Shown here in pieces: positions 46,234 through 55,623 of a DNA stretch of 64,000 nt (position 1 is the first letter of the stretch; each line of letters opens with the position of its first letter). The notes below the pieces were generated by a model. The model was not told the DNA's origin. It did not search any database and saw only the letters and a program-made list of their open reading frames with translations. This stretch comes from Flavobacteriales bacterium (lineage in GTDB: Bacteria; Bacteroidota; Bacteroidia; Flavobacteriales_D; Crocinitomicaceae). The DNA lies in assembly GCA_947380375.1 (NCBI GenBank), contig CANCQX010000001.1:1-64000 (forward strand), read 5' to 3'. The position numbers and the translations under genes are program-made.

Positions 46234-46794
46234 TTATTTCTTTTCACATGTATAAACAAATGCTGGCGGAAAATTTAATAGTGTAAAAGTTATTGAAACA
46301 CGATTAAAAATTGATTTAAACATTTTCTTTGAATTCAGTGAATATTGAAACTGAATAAATTTACCAGAATCATGAAGAGCTTGATGAGAATTCTCAATGA
46401 TAGTTTCTTTTAATTTTAAAGGGAAATTTGATAATGGAAGAGATGAAAGAATAATATCTGCTTTATTTAAATTATTAATTTCTAAATATTCTTTGATTTT
46501 TTCAGCACTGTCGTTAATTAATATTACTCTTTCATCTTTTATCTTTTTTTTAAGATTTCGAATGAAAGTTTTATTTAATTCAAATACTAATAATTTAGCA
46601 TCAGGTGACATTCTTTCTATGATTAAATCAGTGAAAACGCCAGTTCCAGGACCAAGTTCGATTATGATTTTATCATTTTTAAAGTCTATGTTTTTCAACA
46701 TTTTTTCAGCCAAAAAACGAGAGCTTGGACGAACCGAACCAACCATTTTTTTATCCTTCCAAAACTGTTTTATGAATGAGCGCTTCTTCGGCAT
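46234..46794 (-). CDS. SAM-dependent methyltransferase (copy of 22773-23333)
   Basis: Identical 186-residue protein with motif I ELGPGTG. An open frame on the opposite strand (46397-46816) is only its shadow. Confidence 0.73.
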   Translation of the reverse strand: MPKKRSFIKQFWKDKKMVGSVRPSSRFLAEKMLKNIDFKNDKIIIELGPGTGVFTDLIIERMSPDAKLLVFELNKTFIRNLKKKIKDERVILINDSAEKIKEYLEINNLNKADIILSSLPLSNFPLKLKETIIENSHQALHDSGKFIQFQYSLNSKKMFKSIFNRVSITFTLLNFPPAFVYTCEKK

Positions 46795-46798
46795 TCCT

Positions 46799-48058
46799 TT
46801 AATCTTTTATTGCTAAGTTACCGTTATTTATGATTGCTATAACATTACCTGTTAATTCAGTATCAATAAAAGGTGAGTTTGTTGTAGATGAAATAACATC
46901 TGATTTTTTGAAAACCCATTTTTTATTAGGGTCAAAAACTGTTAAATCAGCAACTGAATTTTCATTTATAGGTGAATTTTCAATTCCTAAAATATTTCTA
47001 GCATTTATTGTTAATGCTTTTAAAACAGTGTGTAAATCAAATTCTTTCGCATTTTTTAATGAGCTAAAAACAGTTTGAAGAGAAATGTTTCCGAATGATG
47101 CGTTATCAAACTCAACATCTTTTTCCTCTTTGTCGTAAGGTCTGTGATCTGAAACAATTGTGTCAATTGTTCCATCTTTAAGTCCTTCCCAAAGTGCAAT
47201 CCTATCAGATTCTCTTCTTAAAGGAGGCATTAATTTGAAATTTGAATCAAAATCAAGAACATCTTTTTCATTAAATACTAAATGAGAAGCGTGAACATCT
47301 GAAGTAATCGACAATCCTTTTTTCTTAGCTTCTCGAATTAAATTTACACTTTCAGCACATGATATTCCCGTTAAGTGTATTGTTCCTTCTGTGTATTCCA
47401 AAAGTCTAATATTTCTTTCTACTTGTATTATTTCGGCAATAGTAGGGTCCGCTTTTAATCCAGTTTTTGTAGATGCTTCCCCTTCATTTACAATACCATT
47501 TCCTGCCATTGAATTATCACGAGAAAATGCAATTATTTTACCACCAAAATTCTTACTATATAGCAAAGCTCTGTACATAATTCCTGAATTAACAGGGACT
47601 AAATCATCAGTAAATAAGCGAACTCCAGATTGATACATGTCAAACATTTCTGAAAGATTATGCCCTTCCATTTTTTCAGTAATCGCTCCTAAAACATGAA
47701 GATTTGTAATTTCATTTTCTGCTTTTTTTAAGGCGTAATAAATTTGAGATTTACCATCAATAACAGGGTTTGTTGATGGTAAGATTGCAACATGTGTATA
47801 TCCTCCGAAAGCTGCTGCTTGAAGTCCAGTTTCTATAGTTTCCTTATGTTCCTCTCCAGGGTCACAAAAACTTGCTTTTAGATCTACCCAACCTTGAGAA
47901 ACATGAAGATTTTCACTTTCAATTATTTTTGCTTCACTATTTACTATTGTTTCGCTTATTTTTGTAATGATTCCATTTTCAATTAATAAGTCCATTTTTT
48001 TTCCATCAAAAGATGAATTAGAATCAACAATTATAGCCTTTTTAATAAGAATTTTCAT
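46799..48058 (-). CDS. Dihydroorotase-like protein lacking zinc ligands (copy of 21509-22768)
   Basis: Identical 419-residue protein; Lys61, Ser63 and Cys65 stand where an active enzyme has His, His and Arg. Confidence 0.82.
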   Translation of the reverse strand: MKILIKKAIIVDSNSSFDGKKMDLLIENGIITKISETIVNSEAKIIESENLHVSQGWVDLKASFCDPGEEHKETIETGLQAAAFGGYTHVAILPSTNPVIDGKSQIYYALKKAENEITNLHVLGAITEKMEGHNLSEMFDMYQSGVRLFTDDLVPVNSGIMYRALLYSKNFGGKIIAFSRDNSMAGNGIVNEGEASTKTGLKADPTIAEIIQVERNIRLLEYTEGTIHLTGISCAESVNLIREAKKKGLSITSDVHASHLVFNEKDVLDFDSNFKLMPPLRRESDRIALWEGLKDGTIDTIVSDHRPYDKEEKDVEFDNASFGNISLQTVFSSLKNAKEFDLHTVLKALTINARNILGIENSPINENSVADLTVFDPNKKWVFKKSDVISSTTNSPFIDTELTGNVIAIINNGNLAIKD

Positions 48059-48079
48059 GTTTAATATATTTTCCTCTAA

Positions 48080-50137
48080 TTATTTTTTCCAAAATTTTAA
48101 TAGTACCATTTCAATAATCAAAAATAAAAGTGCAAAAATTAAAAATAATTTCCAGTATTCATAAGGTTTTTTTAAATCAACTTTCGTTAATGTTTGTCCT
48201 TCAGAAATTTCAGAAAATAAAATATGCTTTATACCTTGATTTTCGAACATAGTATTAATTTCAGTAGGAGTGAGGTAGCTAATATTAGATTCTATTCTAT
48301 TGTAATTCAGTGATATAAAACCTTTAGGTGATTCATCAATAATTTGGTAAGTACCTGACTTTAATTTTTCTATTACTTCTAAACCTCCTAAAGAAAGGTA
48401 TGAAATTGTTTCTTTTTGAATTATTAATGGTATAAAATCTATTTCATCATTTTTAATATGAATTGGTAATTCACTTTTTGACTTTGAGTAAATAGGAAAT
48501 TTAGAATCTTCCCCAATTGTCAATGAAATAGGTGTTTTACGTTTGCTTAATTCAGCGGTTCTTAATAAAATAGTACTGAAAAGTGCGTTTGAAGAAAAAC
48601 TTCCATAATTAGGTGAAAGTGAACTTGAGAATAAAAACACATTGAAATTACTTAATGATCTGCTATATAATGGAGAACCATTTTGAAGTTGAATCAATCC
48701 TATAGAATGTGTTTTTGTTGTAGTATTTGATTTATATGCTTTTGCGATTGTAGGTAAATTTAGTTTTCCTGGATTTTTCTCAAAAACTGATTTAAAAAAG
48801 TCATCATCAAAATTTAAGTTTTTAATTTTCACTCCTTCAGTAAAAGAATTTCCAAGAGAAGGCATTTTTAGTGAATTTAAAAAAGTATTCCACCCACTAT
48901 TATTTGGTTCAATGTCTTCTCCAGGAAATAAAGCTAATGAGCCACCATTTGAAGCGTAATCATATAGCTCATCTGCTAATCCGGATGTTATTTCTTTACT
49001 GCCATTTATTACTACTAGGTCTTTGTTTTTTAAATATTCTGATGTTAAACTAGATTGATTGACTTCAGTAACTTGATAAAAATTATCTAAACTATAAACT
49101 AATGAAATATTATTTATAGAATTTTCTCCATTTATAATTAAAATTTCTGATTTTTTTGAAACTAAATAGCTAAAGAAATATTCATCATCGTAATAAAATT
49201 GCTTGTCATTCACACTTACTTTTCCTCTTTTAAATCCTGCTTTAGATTCAATAAAATTAATTGTAGTTATTATGTTATCATTTGCTTTCACATCAATAAA
49301 AACATCTCGTTTGATATTACCTATTTCTAAATGTAATTCAGTGTTTGTACTATTATTTTTACTGAAATTTTTAACTCGAACATTTAACTCATTATTTTCT
49401 CCAATTTTTTGTATAGGTGACGAAAACCAAACAGAGTCTATTAATATATTTGATGATTCTTGAGGAGTTAACTTGATAGGATAATAGTAAGATTCTTGAT
49501 CACTTTTTAATTTTGATAAATCAGTACTGTTTTTTTGAAAATCGGATAGAATTATAAATTGTTGATTTCCAATTTTATTGTTTGTTTCATGTTCTTTTTT
49601 AATTGTATTTTTCTCCCATTCAATAATCGTTGAAATATTTCTAGAAATTGGACTAATATCAATTTTATCTAGTCTTTCTAATGCGTCAAGCTTTGAAACA
49701 ACACGTTGTTCAATTCCACTCATTTCATTTGTAACTAAAATAAATCGGGTATCTAGATTGGCATCAGTGATGATTTTTCTTGCCATTTCTCTAGCTTCAG
49801 AAATCAATTCACCTTCAGTTCCTTTCATAGACATAGAAAATGAATTATCTATGTAAATGGCGATTATAGGTTTTCCACCTTTTGAAGAATCGGAAGAAAT
49901 TGGGATATAAGGTTGTGCAAATGAAATTACTAAAAATGAAAAAAATAATATTCGAGAAATAAGGATTAGTAGATGTTTAAGTTTTTGTGTAGATCGAGTT
50001 TGTTGATCCACAAATTGAATAAACTTTAAGGTAGAAAAGTATAGTGTTTTATACTTTCTAAAATTGAACAAATGAATTATTATTGGTATTATCAGTACAC
50101 CAAAAGCCCAAAGAAATTGAGGATATACAAACTTCAT
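48080..50137 (-). CDS. BatA/VWA membrane protein (copy of 19430-21487)
   Basis: Identical 685-residue protein with BatA N-terminus, MIDAS DxSxS at 97-101 and a C-terminal membrane helix. The adjacent -7 box is at 50142-50149. Confidence 0.82.
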   Translation of the reverse strand: MKFVYPQFLWAFGVLIIPIIIHLFNFRKYKTLYFSTLKFIQFVDQQTRSTQKLKHLLILISRILFFSFLVISFAQPYIPISSDSSKGGKPIIAIYIDNSFSMSMKGTEGELISEAREMARKIITDANLDTRFILVTNEMSGIEQRVVSKLDALERLDKIDISPISRNISTIIEWEKNTIKKEHETNNKIGNQQFIILSDFQKNSTDLSKLKSDQESYYYPIKLTPQESSNILIDSVWFSSPIQKIGENNELNVRVKNFSKNNSTNTELHLEIGNIKRDVFIDVKANDNIITTINFIESKAGFKRGKVSVNDKQFYYDDEYFFSYLVSKKSEILIINGENSINNISLVYSLDNFYQVTEVNQSSLTSEYLKNKDLVVINGSKEITSGLADELYDYASNGGSLALFPGEDIEPNNSGWNTFLNSLKMPSLGNSFTEGVKIKNLNFDDDFFKSVFEKNPGKLNLPTIAKAYKSNTTTKTHSIGLIQLQNGSPLYSRSLSNFNVFLFSSSLSPNYGSFSSNALFSTILLRTAELSKRKTPISLTIGEDSKFPIYSKSKSELPIHIKNDEIDFIPLIIQKETISYLSLGGLEVIEKLKSGTYQIIDESPKGFISLNYNRIESNISYLTPTEINTMFENQGIKHILFSEISEGQTLTKVDLKKPYEYWKLFLIFALLFLIIEMVLLKFWKK

Positions 50138-50141
50138 GTTT

Positions 50142-50149
50142 CAAATATA
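50142..50149 (-). promoter_or_regulatory. -7 box at the BatA-gene copy
   Basis: TATATTTG on the minus strand, 4 bases before the ATG. Confidence 0.4.
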
Positions 50150-50264
50150 ATCAATTTAGATTAAAGCCACTTCTACAAAGTTAAAAGACTTCCGATTCGT
50201 TTCAGTTTGATGAGTTTATTATTCGTTTATTCTATTGTATTTTAGAACTTTAATTTAAATTGAT

Positions 50265-50732
50265 TTAGGTTAGTTTTCTAACAATCTCTTCATTTAAAGG
50301 GAAAATTTTAATTAGATCGTTGAAAGAGAATAATTCAAAATCAGAAAACTCAAATCCAGGCGAAACAACACATGAAACTAGTGAATATGAATTATCATCA
50401 AATACGGATGATCCAAATATTGTATCTTTCGGCACTAAAAAATAGGGAGTTTCATTTTCAAATATATTATTTCCTACTTTAGTTTGAATATGACCATTTT
50501 CATTTAAAGTATGAACTAATAAAGGGCTACCGTCGTGGAAAAACCACAATTCATCACTTTTAATTCTGTGAAATTTTGATACATTTTCTGATGTCAATAA
50601 AAAATAGATTGATGTCATTAATTTTCTATCCTTGCCAGGAATTGTTATTTCAGATCGGTATATTTCCGAATAAAATCCACCTTCTGGATGAGGAAGTAAA
50701 TTTAATTTCTTTACTATAGATTCAATGTTCAT
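50265..50732 (-). CDS. DUF985 cupin (copy of 18835-19302)
   Basis: Identical 155-residue cupin beginning with the HPEGGFYSE signature. Confidence 0.8.
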   Translation of the reverse strand: MNIESIVKKLNLLPHPEGGFYSEIYRSEITIPGKDRKLMTSIYFLLTSENVSKFHRIKSDELWFFHDGSPLLVHTLNENGHIQTKVGNNIFENETPYFLVPKDTIFGSSVFDDNSYSLVSCVVSPGFEFSDFELFSFNDLIKIFPLNEEIVRKLT

Positions 50733-50742
50733 AGTGTTTTAT

Positions 50743-51495
50743 TTATTCAATTGGTCCTTTTAAAGGTTGCTCTCCCTGTGTTCTTATTGTTGGAAAAAAA
50801 TATTTCAAATCAAGCGATAAATAATTACCTTCTACTTTTCCAAATAATAAGGTAGAATGCGTTTGTTTAGATACATAATGAATTGATTTTAAGTCTATTA
50901 TTTGATTAAGAGGGACGCAAATTGATCCTCCAAAATAAAAGAAACCATATTTTGAAGTTCTGTATTCAAAACCAATATTCGCATTGATATTTAGACCTAT
51001 TTTATTTGAATAATAACCATAGTTTGTAAAAGAATGACTACCACCTGTTTCTGTTATTTTTTTTATATCAGTAGGACTAAATCTTAATGCTAAACCCATT
51101 GATGTGTTCATGAATATTTGTTGCCCTAATTGTATATAAACCAATCCATTAATCGGGATTTCATAACTTATGAATGAAAAGTCATCGCTAACAGAAACAT
51201 TTGTATCTGTTAATGACATAGTTAGATTATAATTTCGTTGCGTGAAATTTAATCCTGACTCAAATGCAATTAATTTTGTGATTCCTTTTCTAATTGTTCC
51301 ACCAAAAGAATATCCTAAAGTTTGAGTTAAATTGAGAGAAAAATTTTCACTTTCCAAATTGATACCTTTACTTCCACCAAAAGAAGTAGGGAAGAGTGGT
51401 CTGATTTGAACTCCAAAATAAGAAGGAAATTTCTCTCTTTGTGAAAAAGAAAAAATGGATATAAAAACTAATATAAATGATAAAAATAATCTCAT
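50743..51495 (-). CDS. Outer-membrane beta-barrel protein (copy of 18072-18824)
   Basis: Identical 250-residue exported barrel-like protein, 10 bases upstream of the cupin copy. Confidence 0.66.
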   Translation of the reverse strand: MRLFLSFILVFISIFSFSQREKFPSYFGVQIRPLFPTSFGGSKGINLESENFSLNLTQTLGYSFGGTIRKGITKLIAFESGLNFTQRNYNLTMSLTDTNVSVSDDFSFISYEIPINGLVYIQLGQQIFMNTSMGLALRFSPTDIKKITETGGSHSFTNYGYYSNKIGLNINANIGFEYRTSKYGFFYFGGSICVPLNQIIDLKSIHYVSKQTHSTLLFGKVEGNYLSLDLKYFFPTIRTQGEQPLKGPIE

Positions 51496-51538
51496 GAAAT
51501 TTATAAACGAATCAGTAAAATTAATAGTAGATTTGAAA

Positions 51539-52126
51539 TTATTGATTAATCCATTCTGTTGAATATTCTAGGGGTTTTCTGTGAGACTTTGGCCATTCAA
51601 TAGAAGGGTAACCAATATAAAATAAACCTAGACATTTGTCTTTTTCTCCTAAACCCAAAAAAGCATTTGTTTTTTGACTATAAATTATTTTTGGTGTTGC
51701 CCAAAAACCACCTAATCCATAAGCTGTACAAGATAAATGTAGATTTTGTATAGCACAAGCAACTGCTTCAATTTCTTCAATTTCAAGTATTTTTTCTTCT
51801 TTTTGCCTTTCCATACAAATAGCTATTACTACTGAAGATTTTAATGGTCGAGTTATTAATTTAGCTAATTTAAGATCATTTTGATCTTCTTTTTTTGTTT
51901 CATCTAAATATGTCTTCCCTAAAAAATCGCTTAATTTTTGAGTTCCTTTTTCAGTAAAAACTTTAAATCTCCATGGTTGAGTATTTCCATGTGTGGGTGC
52001 CCATTGAGCATTATTTAATAACAATTCAATCTGTTCTTTATGAACTTTTCTATCACTAAATTGCTCAGGATAAATTGTTCGTCTATTTTTAATTAATTCT
52101 GTTATTTCGGATAAATTATATCTCAT
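51539..52126 (-). CDS. Nitroreductase family protein (copy of 17441-18028)
   Basis: Identical 195-residue flavin oxidoreductase with the NRRTIYPEQ and AYGLGGFWATP motifs. Confidence 0.84.
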   Translation of the reverse strand: MRYNLSEITELIKNRRTIYPEQFSDRKVHKEQIELLLNNAQWAPTHGNTQPWRFKVFTEKGTQKLSDFLGKTYLDETKKEDQNDLKLAKLITRPLKSSVVIAICMERQKEEKILEIEEIEAVACAIQNLHLSCTAYGLGGFWATPKIIYSQKTNAFLGLGEKDKCLGLFYIGYPSIEWPKSHRKPLEYSTEWINQ

Positions 52127-52166
52127 TTTAATTTTTTGATTTTTATTAATTTTAACAACGCTTTAA

Positions 52167-52814
52167 TTAGTGATTTAGTTCTTCTAAAGCTTTTTTTGTT
52201 CCTATATTTCTAGTTATAAAATCTTTTTCAAATTTTGGATTCCTTGCAGGAGAGTATTCTCTTCCATAGAATATTATTTGGAGATGAAGTTTGTTCCAAA
52301 GTTTTTTAGGGAAAAGTTTTTTAGCATCTTTTTCTGTTTCAATTACATTTTTACCTTTTGTAATTCCCCATCTTATAAGTAATCGATGTATGTGAGTATC
52401 AACAGGAAATGCGGGAACTCCAAATGCTTGAGACATTACTACTGAAGCGGTTTTATGTCCAACACCTGGGAGCTCTTCTAGTAACTCCATATTTTCAGGT
52501 ACATTACCATTGTATTTATCTATTAAAATGTGTGATAAATTATAAATTGCGCGCGATTTTTTTGGAGATAATCCACATGGTTTAATTATTTCACGAATTT
52601 CATCGGGAGATAATTTTATCATGTCAAATGGATTGTTTGCTAGTTTAAATAGAGTAGGAGTAACCCTATTAACCATAACATCTGTACATTGTGCGGATAA
52701 TAAAACAGATATAAGTAAAGTATATGAGTCTGTATGATCCAAAGGAACAGGTGTAGTGGGGTATAATTTTTCTAATTCTTGAATAATATATTTTCCTTTT
52801 TCTACTTTTAACAT
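52167..52814 (-). CDS. nth: Endonuclease III without 4Fe-4S cysteines (copy of 16753-17400)
   Basis: Identical 215-residue Nth with Lys121 and Asp139 but no C-terminal cysteines. The substitution appears in both arms, so it is not a local base-calling error in one of them. Confidence 0.88.
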   Translation of the reverse strand: MLKVEKGKYIIQELEKLYPTTPVPLDHTDSYTLLISVLLSAQCTDVMVNRVTPTLFKLANNPFDMIKLSPDEIREIIKPCGLSPKKSRAIYNLSHILIDKYNGNVPENMELLEELPGVGHKTASVVMSQAFGVPAFPVDTHIHRLLIRWGITKGKNVIETEKDAKKLFPKKLWNKLHLQIIFYGREYSPARNPKFEKDFITRNIGTKKALEELNH

Positions 52815-52826
52815 ATATACTTAATT

Positions 52827-52834
52827 TACTTTTG
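52827..52834 (+). promoter_or_regulatory. -7 box of the 78-residue gene copy
   Basis: TACTTTTG on the plus strand, 27 bases before the ATG at 52862. Confidence 0.4.
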
Positions 52835-52861
52835 TATTTTTTACCTTTCTAAAATTAGAAT

Positions 52862-53098
52862 ATGAATAACAAAGATAGAGTCTTTCCTCAATATCGAAAA
52901 TTAGTTAACGAAAAAGCGTATTATAAAATAATTGATTCTAGAAATTTTGAGGAAATTCAACTTATAGGATCAATAAAAAAATTCTTTAAAATAAATGCTA
53001 ATCAATATCCTGAAATTTTAAAAATCGATGATATGCTAAATTTGACAAATGAAAACTATCTAGAATCTTCTGAAAAAGAATGGAATGAAATGAGTTGA
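52862..53098 (+). CDS. Small conserved hypothetical protein (copy of 16469-16705)
   Basis: Identical 78-residue soluble protein of unknown family, divergent from the nth copy. Confidence 0.55.
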   Translation: MNNKDRVFPQYRKLVNEKAYYKIIDSRNFEEIQLIGSIKKFFKINANQYPEILKIDDMLNLTNENYLESSEKEWNEMS

Positions 53099-53122
53099 AA
53101 TTTTCTTTTTGTCATACAAACT

Positions 53123-55009
53123 TTATTTATCAGATTGAACAGATTTCACCGAAAATATTACATCAACACGTCTGTTTTTTGCTCTATCGGCATCTGTTTT
53201 CTCAGGACTAACTAATAAGAGTGAATTACTAAATCCTTGAAATCTCAATCTTTTAGCATCTATTCCTTTTTTTATTAATTCAGAATAAACGTATTTTGCT
53301 CTTTTTCTACTTAGTTTCAAATCATCACCACAACAAACATGACCTCTAATAAAAGCATTTATTTGATTGTTTTTATTTAAAAAATTAAATAAATCATCCA
53401 TTTCTTTTATGGAACTTTGGTTTATAATTGGATCGATACCTTCAAATTGCGCTCCCATAATAACTAGGGCTACCGAATTTTTTAAATTTTCGACATTTAT
53501 ATTACTGAGTTTTTTATCCATTTCAATAAACTTGTATTTAGATGGATTTTTATTCGATGATTTTTCCCTTACAATTAAATTATCTATTTGATTTTGAGAT
53601 TTTCCTGAAGTGTTAAATTCGGTATTTCCATCTTCATCCATTTCAAATTGAATCATTTGATTTTCATCAATTTTTTCAATTACAGTATCTTCAATAGTGC
53701 TATTTTCCACTTCTTCTTTTTTAATAATAACAGGATCATTGCTTCTAGAATTGTTTTTTGAAAAAATAATATCAACTCTTCTGTTTTTACTTCTGTCTCT
53801 TTCTGTTAATTCTGGTGAGACCATTAATAATGTATTACTAAATCCTTGATATCTCAATCGATCTTCCTGAACTCCTCTTCTAATTAATTCATTATAAACA
53901 TGTTTAGCTCTTTTTTTACTCAGAGGCATTTCGTCTCCACAGCAAACATGACCTCTTATAAATGCATCAACTGAATTGTTTTTTAAAAGGAAATTAAGTA
54001 AGTCATCCATCTCTAACAAAGATGAAGCTGTAATAATTGGTTCATCTCCTACAAATTCAAGATTCATATTTAATAAAATAATGGATTTATCCAAATCTTG
54101 AATTCGTATTTTTGATAATCTCATTCCTAAATCGGGGTGGTTTTTTACCCCTAGTTTATTATTTGTTGAGGATTTTTCTTTTATGACTATTCTATCTATT
54201 TGATCTTGAGTTTTTCCTTCAATTGAAATTTTTTCGGAATTATCAAGAGGGTTTTCAATTATTTCTTTATTAATTTTATTATCAATTTTATCTATCGATA
54301 TTTCATTTTTAGAAATAGAATCTAAACTATTACTTCGATTGATTTTATCTTTTTCAATAAATGTTTTTTCTTGTTTTTGTTTAGATTCATAAATTTTAGC
54401 AACCTGATTATAGTGAGCTGTATCCGATGTAGATGAAATGTTGGTTTCACTTTCACTTGAAATTAATATATCTTCTATAAGTTCAGTTTCAATTTGAATT
54501 GTGTTTGTTAAAATTTTTGAATTTTCTGTAGACATTAATTCAGGTGAAATAACTTTAGTATTGAATGGATCTTCGTTTTCAGTGTCTTTTGAAGGTAGTA
54601 GTATAATTGGATCTTTGTATCTATATTTTATATCAACACGCCTCCAATTAAATCCATCAGTGTAGGAATATAAAAATGAAGGTGGATAATCTAAATTCGT
54701 TGGTTTATACTGGTGAATAACTATAGCCGAATCTATAGATCCTTTAATTGAATTCATTCTTTTTTTAGATCTAATTTGATTATAAACGGGTGATCCATTT
54801 TTTTCTACATAACCAACAATTTCAATAATTTCTATTGGTTTAGTTTTAATTTCATATACAAATTCTTTTAGAACTTCCATAGATTCAGATGTTAAGCTAA
54901 AATTATCTATATCGTAATAGAATGATTTTACATGCAACATCTCTTTTACTTGAGATAATAAACAAGTTGAAAATAAAGATAGAAAAGCAACTAAAATCAG
55001 ACGATTCAT
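53123..55009 (-). CDS. OmpA-like two-module protein (copy of 14558-16444)
   Basis: Identical 628-residue exported protein with two GHVCCGD modules. The operator-like promoter is copied at 55037-55086. Confidence 0.8.
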   Translation of the reverse strand: MNRLILVAFLSLFSTCLLSQVKEMLHVKSFYYDIDNFSLTSESMEVLKEFVYEIKTKPIEIIEIVGYVEKNGSPVYNQIRSKKRMNSIKGSIDSAIVIHQYKPTNLDYPPSFLYSYTDGFNWRRVDIKYRYKDPIILLPSKDTENEDPFNTKVISPELMSTENSKILTNTIQIETELIEDILISSESETNISSTSDTAHYNQVAKIYESKQKQEKTFIEKDKINRSNSLDSISKNEISIDKIDNKINKEIIENPLDNSEKISIEGKTQDQIDRIVIKEKSSTNNKLGVKNHPDLGMRLSKIRIQDLDKSIILLNMNLEFVGDEPIITASSLLEMDDLLNFLLKNNSVDAFIRGHVCCGDEMPLSKKRAKHVYNELIRRGVQEDRLRYQGFSNTLLMVSPELTERDRSKNRRVDIIFSKNNSRSNDPVIIKKEEVENSTIEDTVIEKIDENQMIQFEMDEDGNTEFNTSGKSQNQIDNLIVREKSSNKNPSKYKFIEMDKKLSNINVENLKNSVALVIMGAQFEGIDPIINQSSIKEMDDLFNFLNKNNQINAFIRGHVCCGDDLKLSRKRAKYVYSELIKKGIDAKRLRFQGFSNSLLLVSPEKTDADRAKNRRVDVIFSVKSVQSDK

Positions 55010-55036
55010 TTAATATTCATTTACTAGTTCAAATTA

Positions 55037-55086
55037 ACGTGTAACTCTAACTCCAAATATACTAGTATATATGAATAAAGTTACAC
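55037..55086 (-). promoter_or_regulatory. Nested-repeat promoter of the OmpA-like copy
   Basis: GTGTAACT/AGTTACAC outer repeat, 14-base palindrome at 55057-55070 and -7 box at 55054-55061. Confidence 0.45.
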
Positions 55087-55135
55087 GAATAATAGGATTG
55101 AATATCTAATTTTTAAAGTTTATTAGATATTTTAA

Positions 55136-55166
55136 TTTGAAACTATTACCTAGGTAACTATCTTTG
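55136..55166 (+). promoter_or_regulatory. marR-operon promoter and operator (copy)
   Basis: TTTG (55136-55139), TTACCTAGGTAA (55146-55157) and TATCTTTG (55159-55166), 4 bases before the ATG at 55171. Confidence 0.65.
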
Positions 55167-55170
55167 TTGT

Positions 55171-55620
55171 ATGAAAATTGATGAAATTATAAAAACTAAT
55201 TTTAAAACACCTCAGCAAAAAGCAATTGTCAACCTAAGATTCACTGCTAATTATTTTATTAATTTCCAGAATTCCTTTATGCTTGAATTCGATTTAACGA
55301 TGCCTCAATTTAATATTTTAAGAATTTTAAGAGGTGCCAAAGATTCTTTAAGTGTAAATTCTGTTAAAGAAAGAATGGTTGAGAGATCCCCAAATTTAAC
55401 TAGAATAATGGATAAATTAGTTTCGAAAGATTTAATTAAAAGGTTTCAATGTAATGATGATAGAAGAGCTGTTTTTATTGAGATTAATGAAAAAGGTTTA
55501 GAATTATTACAGAAAATAGATGTTAAGATGGAGAAAATAAATTTGTTTCCTCAAAACCTTACAGATGATGAAGCAGAGCAGTTAAGTTACTTATTGGATA
55601 AGATAAGAAATTCACTTTAA
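55171..55620 (+). CDS. MarR-family regulator (copy of 13947-14396)
   Basis: Identical 149-residue winged-helix regulator, 3 bases before the receptor gene. This plus-strand copy shows the promoter-operator-start order most directly to the eye. Confidence 0.86.
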   Translation: MKIDEIIKTNFKTPQQKAIVNLRFTANYFINFQNSFMLEFDLTMPQFNILRILRGAKDSLSVNSVKERMVERSPNLTRIMDKLVSKDLIKRFQCNDDRRAVFIEINEKGLELLQKIDVKMEKINLFPQNLTDDEAEQLSYLLDKIRNSL

Positions 55621-55623
55621 ATT